A stretch of 64,000 bases of DNA from Gemmatimonadales bacterium. GTDB taxonomy: Bacteria; Gemmatimonadota; Gemmatimonadetes; Longimicrobiales; Gaopeijiaceae. The position numbers were made by a program, and so were the translations under genes. Shown one piece after another: positions 44,189-51,553 of this stretch; position 1 is the first letter of the stretch; the number at the start of each line of letters is the position of its first letter. The stretch covers positions 62,001 through 126,000 of the forward strand of contig REBP01000087.1 of the NCBI GenBank assembly GCA_007692665.1, given 5' to 3'. The notes below the pieces were generated by a model. It was not told where the DNA came from and did no database searches. It saw nothing but the letters and a program-made list of their open reading frames with translations.

Positions 44189-44629
44189 TCAGCCGAAGAT
44201 CTGTACATCCAGATCGGTGAGGTCCTCGTCGTCCAGCGTTGCGCGCTCCACGGTCGTGGCAAAGGTCTCCGGGTCCCAGAACTCGATGCGGTCCACGTTC
44301 CCCGTGACCACCACGGTGCCCTCGAGCCCCACGGCCTCCTTGAGCCCGGCAGGGATCAGGATCCGCCCCTGCTTGTCCGGGTCCACGTGAACGGCGCGGG
44401 AGGTAATCCTGCGGAGGCGATTCAGCATCGCCGGCTGCGTGCGCCGGAGTTCGAGGATCCGCGCCTGCACCCCTTCCCACACATCCATGGGAAGGAGGGT
44501 GAGGTGCGTGGGTTCCCACTGGAGCAGCACGAAGCGCGATCCGTCGGCCTCCTTTCGGAAGTCCGCAGGGAGACTGACCCTCCCCTTCGGATCGAGCTGG
44601 TACTCGTACCGCCCCAGGAAACTCGCCAC
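44189..44629 (-). CDS. mraZ: Transcriptional regulator MraZ
   Basis: A DNA-binding regulator of the division cluster (146 residues). Both SpoVT/AbrB-like halves are visible: GRYEYQLDPKGRVSLPADFR and VDPDKQGRILIPAGLKEAVG. Start is GTG at 44629 (VASFLGRYEY) with GAGG 8 bases upstream; the frame is open to 44845, but the upstream part overlaps the operator boxes. MraZ forms a ring that binds repeated GTGG boxes in front of its own gene, as found directly upstream here. rsmH, its usual partner, follows. Confidence 0.95.
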   Translation of the reverse strand: MASFLGRYEYQLDPKGRVSLPADFRKEADGSRFVLLQWEPTHLTLLPMDVWEGVQARILELRRTQPAMLNRLRRITSRAVHVDPDKQGRILIPAGLKEAVGLEGTVVVTGNVDRIEFWDPETFATTVERATLDDEDLTDLDVQIFG

Positions 44630-44641
44630 CGGGCCTGCCTC

Positions 44642-44676
44642 GTGGGTGAAAGTGGAGAGAAGTGGGAGAAAGTGGA
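44642..44676 (-). promoter_or_regulatory. MraZ-type operator: four GTGG(G/A) boxes at 10-bp spacing
   Basis: On the plus strand GTGGG (44642-44646), GTGGA (44652-44656), GTGGG (44662-44666) and GTGGA (44672-44676) repeat at exactly 10 bp, separated by A/G-rich spacers. They lie 13-47 bp upstream of the mraZ start and downstream of a -10 candidate. MraZ proteins are known to bind direct repeats of this type. Here the GTGG strand is opposite to the mraZ coding strand. Confidence 0.8.
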
Positions 44677-44688
44677 GAATGCAACCAC

Positions 44689-44717
44689 AACATAGGCGCG
44701 GGGTGGGACGGGGGCAA
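44689..44717 (-). promoter_or_regulatory. mraZ: Candidate promoter of the division cluster
   Basis: Read on the minus strand, TTGCCC (44717-44712) and TATGTT (44694-44689) are separated by 17 bp, each matching four of six sigma-70 consensus bases. The start point would fall near 44682, so transcription would run straight into the MraZ boxes, as expected for autorepression. Prediction by eye only. Confidence 0.45.
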
Positions 44718-44756
44718 GGGTGCGGGCCTGCCGGGACAAGGGGGGAAAACGACAAT

Positions 44757-44788
44757 GGGGGCGCCGCGGCCGTAGCCGCGACGCCCCC
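44757..44788 (-). terminator. Intrinsic terminator after the TPR gene
   Basis: GGGGGCG-C-CGCGG (44757-44769) pairs with CCGCG-A-CGCCCCC (44776-44788): twelve pairs, one internal mismatch, 6-base loop. On the minus strand it is followed by CATTGTCGTTTTC, a loose T-tract. It lies 75 bp past the stop at 44863 and separates that gene from the mraZ promoter. Confidence 0.65.
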
Positions 44789-44862
44789 GTCGCCTGAGAG
44801 CCCGAGGGCCCTCGAATCACCTGCCGGTCGCCCCCGAGGGGGCACGCCGGCTCACCCGGGCA

Positions 44863-46611
44863 TCAGCGCCCGCGGCGGATGATCGCCTCCTGGATCTCGA
44901 TGTACCGGTCGACGTTCTCCATCAGCGGCCCGAACTGGAGCACGTTCGTGCGCTGCACGTAGGGCTGACCGGCCCGGAGCAGTTCCCGTGACCGCTGGAA
45001 CTGCGGGAGGGCCGCCTGGGCGGACTGAACCGTGCTCGGCTCCTGGCGGTCGATGGCCAGCCGGAAGAGGGCGTAGCCGTGCCAGAAGTCGAGCTGCTGC
45101 CGCCACTCGGTGGACACGTCCAGCTCGTTCTTCGCCAGCTCGAGGCGCCGGATCCCGTACGCCAGGTCCCGGTCGTCCCGGATCCCGTTGGTGTGGGCGT
45201 CGGCGAAGATCATGTTCGCGACCTGGTCCGGCGTCTGCTCGCCGGCCTCGATGGCCTGCCTCAGGTACGGGAGCCCATCGTCAAGGCGCCCGGCCTGGAC
45301 CATGAAGTTGCCCATCCGCGCCCGGATGTTCGGAAGGTCCGGGTTGATGTCCATGGCACGCTGGAGCGCCGCGACGGCCTCGTCGGTCTGCTGGAGCCGG
45401 TTGTGGACCGTTCCCTTCTCGGACCAGATGTTCGCGGCCTCGGGGAAGATCTGGAGTCCGCGTTCCGCGGTGCGCAGCGCTTCCTGGTTCTCGTTCAGCT
45501 GCAGGTAGGCCCGGATCGCGTTGACCACGTAGGAGGGGTTGGACTCCTCCCCCTCGAGCTCGACAACCTGCATCAGCGTCTCGGAGGCGTCGCGGAAGAG
45601 CGCCGCAATCTCCGGGTCCATCTCGCCGTCCTGAGAGGCCGGCGCAAAGGACTGCCGCTCCACCGCGAGGCGGAAGGCAAAGGAACCGTAGTATTCGAGC
45701 AGGCCCACGTCGTCGGGATTCTCCTCGAGACCGGCCTGGATGAAGGTCATGGCCCCCTCGAGGTCACCCCCCTGGGCCAGGTCGAATGCGACCTGCGCCC
45801 GAACGCTGGTGCTCCCCGGGTTGATCTCCAGGTAGCGGGTGTAGTAGGTGCGCGCCTTCTCCGTCTCACCCAGCTGGGTGGCGGCGTAGCCGGCGTTCAC
45901 CAGCACGTCGCTGTTCCACTCGTCGGCGGCCAGCACGCCCTCGAAGAGTTCGAGCGAGCGCTCGTACTCTTCCATCTCCATGTAGGTACCGGCCAGGGCG
46001 ATCCTGGCAGACTGCACTTCAGGCGCGATTTCCACCGCCTGCGTGCAGTAGCCCAGGGCGCTTTCCCAGTTCTGCGAGGCGTAGGCCTCGGCGCAGTAGG
46101 CAACGAACTGGACCTGCTCCACCATGACCTCGAAGCTCTGGAGGATCTGGTTCATGGCACCGCGTTCGTCATTCTCGGCGACGAGGAACGGCTCCACCGC
46201 GTATTCCTCGTTTCCGGGCACGGTCCAGAAGGAGGCATTCACACGGAGCTGGTCGCCCTCGCGCTGGTACTCGCCGCACATGACGAGCTGGACCTCGACG
46301 AGCGCCGCGAGCTGGCGGGCCAGCGTGCAGTCCAGGTCCCGGGCACGCATGTCGTAGTCGCGGGCCGCGCGGTCCATGTCGCGCTCGCTCATGCCGACGT
46401 GACGGTCGAGGTCGATGCCTCCGCGGAGGTTGTTTGCAACACGCTCGCCGAAACGGGCGCGCGTGTCGTCCGTGGGCTGCATGTTCGGGATCATCACCCG
46501 AAACCGCTGACCATCCTGGGCTTCAGCCTGCCCGGGAACAGCGAGGAGCGGGAGGGCGAAAAGGGTCATCGTCGAAGCGATGACCAGTTGGTCTCTCAGG
46601 CGTCGAAGCAT
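44863..46611 (-). CDS. Secreted TPR-repeat protein with FlgO-like N-terminal region
   Basis: A 582-residue protein with a signal peptide (MTLFALPLLAVPGQAEAQ, cleavage near residue 31). Residues 35-150 (FRVMIPNMQPTDDTRARFGERVANNL...) resemble the FlgO/CsgG-type envelope domain with four cysteines. From about 165 on, tetratricopeptide repeats follow (NWESALGYCTQAVEIAPEVQ, DEWNSDVLVNAGYAATQLGETEKARTYYTRYLEINPGS, DEAVAALQRAMDINPDLP). It is likely a periplasmic scaffold. It forms a single-gene unit with a terminator after it and a 197-bp leader. Confidence 0.75.
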   Translation of the reverse strand: MLRRLRDQLVIASTMTLFALPLLAVPGQAEAQDGQRFRVMIPNMQPTDDTRARFGERVANNLRGGIDLDRHVGMSERDMDRAARDYDMRARDLDCTLARQLAALVEVQLVMCGEYQREGDQLRVNASFWTVPGNEEYAVEPFLVAENDERGAMNQILQSFEVMVEQVQFVAYCAEAYASQNWESALGYCTQAVEIAPEVQSARIALAGTYMEMEEYERSLELFEGVLAADEWNSDVLVNAGYAATQLGETEKARTYYTRYLEINPGSTSVRAQVAFDLAQGGDLEGAMTFIQAGLEENPDDVGLLEYYGSFAFRLAVERQSFAPASQDGEMDPEIAALFRDASETLMQVVELEGEESNPSYVVNAIRAYLQLNENQEALRTAERGLQIFPEAANIWSEKGTVHNRLQQTDEAVAALQRAMDINPDLPNIRARMGNFMVQAGRLDDGLPYLRQAIEAGEQTPDQVANMIFADAHTNGIRDDRDLAYGIRRLELAKNELDVSTEWRQQLDFWHGYALFRLAIDRQEPSTVQSAQAALPQFQRSRELLRAGQPYVQRTNVLQFGPLMENVDRYIEIQEAIIRRGR

Positions 46612-46808
46612 GGTGCTGCTCTCCTGCAGGCTACTCTAGGCAGGTGGATCCGCCGGCTCATGTCCGGAACCGTACAGATCCGCGAAGTGCGTGCCGTTCA
46701 CCCTTGAAGCGTCCCGGGGTTCCCTGGCAAGGCTCCTGCTTTCAGTCGTCCCCCTCAATAACCCGTGCAGCAGGGGTGACGCAAGCCTCGCTCTCTAACA
46801 CGCTCCTT

Positions 46809-47318
46809 TCATACCTCGTTTTGTCCCGAAGGATCCCTCCGGCGAGGCAGCTTCTCCCCCTCGAAACTTTCAAGCCGTTCCCGAAGCGCTCCCGAAACCG
46901 CTGCGGGTCGGCCGGCGGCGTAGTCGAACATCACGAGCACCGTGGACCCCGTGACCGCGATCTCCCCCCCTCCCTTCCGGACCTCGTATTCCAGCTCCAC
47001 GTGGGTCCGCCCCACGGACACGGTCCGCACGCCCACGGACAGCGTGTCGGGGTAGAGGATCCGGGCGCGGTACCGGAGCCTGGCCTCTGCGAGGATGTAG
47101 TCCACGGCGTCGGCGCGGGCCTCCCGCTTCGCGACGCGGGTCCAGTACTCCCACCTCGCTTCCTCGAAGTAGGCCAGCGCGTGGCTGTGATGCGCGTGGG
47201 CTCCCACATCGATGTCGCGGAAGCGCACGGGCACCGGAACGCGAAAGCGGAAGGGACTGGGTCCCCGGGCATCTGCCGTGATACCTTGGGGGGTGCCGTC
47301 GGCACGATCCTCGGTCAT
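46809..47318 (-). CDS. Hotdog-fold acyl-CoA thioesterase
   Basis: A 169-residue 4HBT-type thioesterase from the ATG at 47318 (AGGAG 10 bases upstream). Key elements: VPVRFRDIDVGAHAHHSHALAYFEEARWEYW, where the usual catalytic Asp of this class is in FRDIDVGAH, then YRARILYPDTLSVGVR and VTGSTVLVMFD. Such enzymes hydrolyse short or aromatic acyl-CoAs; substrate unknown. It is divergent from thiO, sharing about 106 bp of upstream DNA. Confidence 0.82.
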   Translation of the reverse strand: MTEDRADGTPQGITADARGPSPFRFRVPVPVRFRDIDVGAHAHHSHALAYFEEARWEYWTRVAKREARADAVDYILAEARLRYRARILYPDTLSVGVRTVSVGRTHVELEYEVRKGGGEIAVTGSTVLVMFDYAAGRPAAVSGALRERLESFEGEKLPRRRDPSGQNEV

Positions 47319-47424
47319 GGTGCGCTGCTCCTGGACCAGGGGCGGGGAGTTCGAGTCCCCGCCGGCCCTGACCTCCCCGGGGACCCTCGAAGCGTCGGGA
47401 ACGACTCCACAATCGGTGCACCGG

Positions 47425-48591
47425 ATGCGATTGGGCAAGACAGCCGACGACGTGGTCGTGGCCGGTGGAGGCCTCGTGGGCATGGCCGTGGCTCTCGAGG
47501 CCGCGCGCCGGGGGCTGCGGGTGCGGGTCCTGGACCGAAGCACGCCGGGAGCCGGTGCCACGCAGGCAGCCGCGGGCATGCTGTCCCCCCTTTCCGAGTC
47601 TTCCGACGGCGGGCCGTTTCTCTCTGCCGGACTCGCCTCGCTCCGTCTCTACCCGGGCTGGATCGATGCCCTTCGGGCGGTTTCGGAGGTGGACCCCCGC
47701 TACCGCCGCGACGGCAAGCTGCGGGTGGCCTGCGCTCCCCCGGCCCTTCGGGGTCTCGCGGGGCTGGCCCGGCGGGCCCGCGAGTTCGGGCTCTCGGCTG
47801 CGCCCATCGACGGCGAGGACCTCGCCCGACTCGCAGGCACCCGGGTCGCGCCGCCCTCGGGGGCCCTCCTGCTGGCCGAGGACCACCAGGTGGACAACCG
47901 ATGCCTTCACCGCGCCGTCTCGGAAGGCGCCCGCCGGACAGGGGTTGCCGTGACGCCCGATGCCGAGGTGGTCGCCGTCGTGGTGGAGCGCGGTCGTGCC
48001 ATCGGGGTCCGCCTGGCCGGCGGTGACCTCCTTCGCGCGGGCGCGGTCGTCCTCGCCGCCGGCGCCTGGACCGGGGGGATACCCGGGATCCCGTTCCCGC
48101 TCCCGGTCCGACCGGTCCGGGGCCAGATGCTCGCCCTGGATGCCCGGGACTCGCTTCCTGCACGCGTCATCGAATCCGAGGATGTGTACCTGGTTCCCCG
48201 GTGGGACGGGCGGCTCCTCGTGGGTGCAACCGTCGAGGAAGTGGGATTCGACTCCGGTTGCACCGCCGAAGCCGGAACCCTCCTCCGGGACGCCGCCATC
48301 CGGCTCCTTCCCGGTCTCGCCACGGCCCCGGTGCTGGACCACTGGCACGGCTTCCGCCCCGGCACGCCCGACGCCCACCCCATCATCGGAACGGCCCCGG
48401 GGGTGGAGGGTCTGTACATGGCAACCGGACATTTTCGAAATGGCATTCTCCTGGCCCCGTGGACGGCCGAGGCGCTGGGGCGTCTCCTGGCCGGCGGAGA
48501 CGGTCCCGAAATCCCCGAAGCGTTCCTTCCCGACCGCTTCCAGCGGTCGCCCGAGGACGGTCGTCGCTCTCACGCACCGAATGGAGGTTGA
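47425..48591 (+). CDS. thiO: Glycine oxidase ThiO (FAD-dependent)
   Basis: A DAO-type flavoenzyme that oxidises glycine to the imine used in thiamine thiazole synthesis. From the ATG at 47425 it has 388 residues. FAD motif VVVAGGGLVGMAVALEAARRG, GATQAAAGMLSPLSE, RPVRGQMLALD, and the C-terminal HGFRPGTPDAHPIIG and ATGHFRNGILLAPWTA are all ThiO hallmarks. No other thi genes are in the window, so another amine oxidase of this family remains possible. It begins a plus-strand run of three genes. Confidence 0.82.
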   Translation: MRLGKTADDVVVAGGGLVGMAVALEAARRGLRVRVLDRSTPGAGATQAAAGMLSPLSESSDGGPFLSAGLASLRLYPGWIDALRAVSEVDPRYRRDGKLRVACAPPALRGLAGLARRAREFGLSAAPIDGEDLARLAGTRVAPPSGALLLAEDHQVDNRCLHRAVSEGARRTGVAVTPDAEVVAVVVERGRAIGVRLAGGDLLRAGAVVLAAGAWTGGIPGIPFPLPVRPVRGQMLALDARDSLPARVIESEDVYLVPRWDGRLLVGATVEEVGFDSGCTAEAGTLLRDAAIRLLPGLATAPVLDHWHGFRPGTPDAHPIIGTAPGVEGLYMATGHFRNGILLAPWTAEALGRLLAGGDGPEIPEAFLPDRFQRSPEDGRRSHAPNGG

Positions 48592-48594
48592 TCC

Positions 48595-49254
48595 ATGGCT
48601 CCCAGGCACGCCCTTCGAAATGCTCCCGCCTTCCTCGCCACGGCCCTCGTTTCTGCAGCCCTCTGGATCCCGGCCGGGGCCTCGACGCCCGGGGGGAGCG
48701 AGGCGGCCTTCGGTCCGCTGGCCGGGCCGGCCGCAGTTCTCGACGAGCCGGCCTGCACGCCCGTGGACCGCATGCCCGTGTCCGGGCGCGCCTCTCCCTA
48801 CGACTCGGTCCACGTGACGCTGGCGGGGGGCATCATCAAGATCTGCTACGGGAGCCCCGCCCTCCGGGGACGGACCATGCTGGGCGGCGGGGAGGTGCCC
48901 TTCGGTCAGCTCTGGCGGTTCGGGGCCAACGAGCCCACCACGCTCCACACCTCCGTGCCCCTTTCCGTGGGCGGCGTCCGGTTTCCCCCGGGGAGCGTGA
49001 CCCTCTACGCGATCCCCGGAGCCGATGAGTGGGAGATCTTCATCAGCCGTTCCACGACGCACTGGGGCCTTCGCATCACGCCGGAGGTTCGGGCCCAGGA
49101 AATCGGGTCCTTCCGCGTGGTTCCCGAAGTACTCGACGAACCGGTGGAATCCATGACCTTCCGGTTCGAGGACCCGGGGACTCGAAGCGCCGCCCTCGTC
49201 ATGGAATGGCAGACCACCCGGCTGGCCATCCCCGTGACGGTGACCGGAGGGTGA
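48595..49254 (+). CDS. Secreted DUF2911 protein
   Basis: A 219-residue protein with a signal peptide (ALVSAALWIPAGAS, cleavage near 29). The rest is a DUF2911 domain: IKICYGSPALRGRTMLGG, VPFGQLWRFGANEPTTLHT and PPGSVTLYAIPGADEWEIFI. DUF2911 proteins are periplasmic or secreted with unknown function, common in Bacteroidota and Gemmatimonadota. The ATG is 3 bases after the thiO stop with GGAGG in front, so it is co-translated with thiO, although no functional link is obvious. Confidence 0.8.
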   Translation: MAPRHALRNAPAFLATALVSAALWIPAGASTPGGSEAAFGPLAGPAAVLDEPACTPVDRMPVSGRASPYDSVHVTLAGGIIKICYGSPALRGRTMLGGGEVPFGQLWRFGANEPTTLHTSVPLSVGGVRFPPGSVTLYAIPGADEWEIFISRSTTHWGLRITPEVRAQEIGSFRVVPEVLDEPVESMTFRFEDPGTRSAALVMEWQTTRLAIPVTVTGG

Positions 49255-49460
49255 CGCCGTGGGCCGAGGGATCCGAGGGGGTGGGGGTGGGCCCCGTGCC
49301 GGTGGCGGTGGGGACGGCGCCGGGGTAGCTTCCCCGCAGTCCGCAGCGCGGGGCTCGCATGACCCCCGCGCCTTCTCCGCCAACCGCGTATTCGGGAGGA
49401 ACACGGCATGGGCCGTTCGGCATCCTGGACCCGCTGGCGCCCCTCCAGGCGGCAGTGCCC

Positions 49461-50315
49461 ATGACCTCGGGCCTCCCCCCCCAGTCGCAGCGCGCCCCGG
49501 GTCCTGCGGCAATCCGGGGAATCGAACTCATCGGACATCGGGGCGACCCTTCCCGCTTTCCCGAGAACACCCTGGTTTCGCTCGCGGGAGCCCTCGGGGT
49601 GGGCGCACGTTCGGTGGAGTTCGATGTCCGGGTGGCTGCGTGCGGCACCCCGGTTCTCTTTCACGATGCCAGTCTCGAGCGGACCACCGACGGGTCGGGC
49701 GCGCTGGTGGAGCATTCCCTCGCGCAGCTCCGGGAGCTGGACGCCGGCCGCTGGTTCCACCCCTCCTTCAGCGGAACGAGGGTCCCCACGCTCGAAGAGG
49801 CGCTTCGCGTCACCCTTCACGCCCCGGCGGCCGGGCGCGCTCGCCGCGTGTACATGGAACTCAAGAGCGTGCGGGAAAGCTCGGATCTGTCCCACATCCT
49901 CGACATCCTCCGGCGAATGGAGGCCATGGACAGGGTTGTCGCCATCTCCATGGACTTCTCCCTCCTCGCGAAGCTTCGAGACCTCTCTCCGGCGCTGGTG
50001 CTGGGGTACGTGGCCGATGACGAGGCCTCCCTGGACGCGGGGCTTCATGCGGTGCGCAGGGACCGGAACGCGCTCCTCGATCCGGACCAGAACCTCCTTC
50101 GCCGGCACCCGGTTCGGACATCCGGATGGATCGAGCAGGGGATTCGCCTGGCGACCTGGACCGTCAACGAGCCGTCGCACGCACGGGAACTCCTGGCCCT
50201 GGGTGTCCGCCGCCTCGCGACGGACGACCCTGGCGGCCTCCTCGTCGGGATCTCGCCCGGCGCGGTGTCCGCGGGGGAGCCCTCCGGGGCCCCGCCCTCC
50301 CCTTCGGCGCGTTGA
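49461..50315 (+). CDS. Glycerophosphodiester phosphodiesterase
   Basis: A GDPD-family TIM-barrel enzyme hydrolysing deacylated phospholipids to glycerol-3-phosphate and an alcohol. From the ATG at 49461 it has 284 residues. Catalytic elements: GHRGDPSRFPENTL (His26, Arg27, Glu35), VEFDVR, LFHDASLERTTDGSG (second His) and the late ATWTVNEPSHARELLALGV. No signal peptide is seen, so it is probably cytoplasmic. The frame is open to 49359; those extra residues look poor. An intrinsic terminator follows 28 bp after the stop. Confidence 0.87.
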   Translation: MTSGLPPQSQRAPGPAAIRGIELIGHRGDPSRFPENTLVSLAGALGVGARSVEFDVRVAACGTPVLFHDASLERTTDGSGALVEHSLAQLRELDAGRWFHPSFSGTRVPTLEEALRVTLHAPAAGRARRVYMELKSVRESSDLSHILDILRRMEAMDRVVAISMDFSLLAKLRDLSPALVLGYVADDEASLDAGLHAVRRDRNALLDPDQNLLRRHPVRTSGWIEQGIRLATWTVNEPSHARELLALGVRRLATDDPGGLLVGISPGAVSAGEPSGAPPSPSAR

Positions 50316-50342
50316 CACCATCCCGGTCCGGCTCTACCGTTC

Positions 50343-50384
50343 GGGGATGAGTTGAGTTTCGTTCTCATCCTCATCCCCCTTTTT
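50343..50384 (+). terminator. Intrinsic terminator after the thiO-DUF2911-GDPD run
   Basis: GGGGATGAG (50343-50351) pairs with CTCATCCCC (50370-50378) and is followed by CTTTTT on the plus strand. It closes the three-gene unit. The ABC ATPase gene starts only 20 bp later, so its promoter must lie within or before this hairpin. A TTGACA at 50312 with TACCGT 17 bp later is a weak candidate and would make the hairpin a leader element. Confidence 0.7.
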
Positions 50385-50404
50385 CTCCCCGCTCTCCGGT
50401 GGTC

Positions 50405-51553
50405 ATGTCCACGACCCGCCCCGTCATCCAGTTCGAAGGTGTCTCGAAGCGCTACTGGCCGGGTCCGGTGGAGGCGGTGAGAGATGTTTCGCTGGGCGTG
50501 AACGAAGGGGAGATCGTGACGCTCCTGGGCCCCTCCGGATGCGGAAAGACGACGACGCTCCGCCTCATGGCCGGCTTCGAGATCCCCGACGGGGGGTCCA
50601 TCCACATCGGCGGACGGGAGGCAGCGGGTCCCTCGGCCTGGATCCCGCCGGAACGGCGGGGGGTCGGGATGGTCTTCCAGGATTATGCGCTCTTTCCGCA
50701 CCTGAAGGTGGGGGAAAACGTGATGTTCGGGCTCGATGCCATCCCCCGGAGCCAGCGCAGGGATCGGGCGAAGGAAGTCCTCCGGGTGCTGGATCTCGGA
50801 CCCCACTTCGACCGCTATCCCCACGAGCTCTCCGGCGGGCAGCAGCAGCGGGTGGCCCTGGCCCGGGCCATCGCCCCACGCCCCGTCATGGTCCTCATGG
50901 ACGAGCCCTTCTCGAACCTCGATGCGCACCTGAGAGACCAGGTCCGCGACGAGGTGGTGGGGATCCTGCGGAACGCCGGCATGACGTCGATCTTCGTGAG
51001 CCATGACCAGCGGGATGCTCTCGCGATCTCCGACCGGGTCATCGTCATGAACCGGGGAAAGGTGGAGCAGGTCGGGAGCCCCCGGGAGATCTACCGGCAC
51101 CCGGAGTCGGTCTTCGTGGCGACCTTCGTGGGCCGGACGAACCTCCTGGCCGGCGTGGTTCAGAACCGGGATGGGTGTGTGCTCACCGACTTCGGCTCCT
51201 TCTGCCGGGTGGACCGACTCGGGATGCCCGACGGAAGCCAGGTCATGGTTGCGGTCCGCCCCGACGGTTTCGTCCCGTCCGAGAACGGTCAGCTCCGTGG
51301 GCGGGTGCTGGCGACGACCTTTACCGGCGCCCAGATCGAGGCGGAGGTCGCGATCCCTTCGGCCCTCGGTGGGGACCGCCGACTCGTCGTGCATCTCCCT
51401 CCCTCGGCGGGGCTGGTTCCCGGGGATCAGGTGGCCTTCCGACTGGACCCGGACTACGCCTCCGTCGTCCGGAATTCCTGTCAGGTCATGGATCGGGGTG
51501 CCGGCGCATCCGGCATGACCTCTCCCGTGGCGGAGGCGCTCGCCTCGTCCTGA
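50405..51553 (+). CDS. Orphan ABC transporter ATPase (FbpC/PotA-like)
   Basis: A 382-residue importer-type ATPase. Walker A is GPSGCGKTT (42-50), the Q-loop FQDYALFPH, the signature LSGGQQQR (142-149), Walker B VLMDEPFSN (163-171) and the H-loop FVSHDQRDAL. A TOBE-like domain follows from about 280. The ATPase half resembles those of Fe(III), spermidine or sulfate importers. No permease or binding-protein gene is nearby, so partners must be encoded elsewhere. Its last 73 bases overlap the end of the convergent Na/Pi gene. Confidence 0.85.
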   Translation: MSTTRPVIQFEGVSKRYWPGPVEAVRDVSLGVNEGEIVTLLGPSGCGKTTTLRLMAGFEIPDGGSIHIGGREAAGPSAWIPPERRGVGMVFQDYALFPHLKVGENVMFGLDAIPRSQRRDRAKEVLRVLDLGPHFDRYPHELSGGQQQRVALARAIAPRPVMVLMDEPFSNLDAHLRDQVRDEVVGILRNAGMTSIFVSHDQRDALAISDRVIVMNRGKVEQVGSPREIYRHPESVFVATFVGRTNLLAGVVQNRDGCVLTDFGSFCRVDRLGMPDGSQVMVAVRPDGFVPSENGQLRGRVLATTFTGAQIEAEVAIPSALGGDRRLVVHLPPSAGLVPGDQVAFRLDPDYASVVRNSCQVMDRGAGASGMTSPVAEALASS

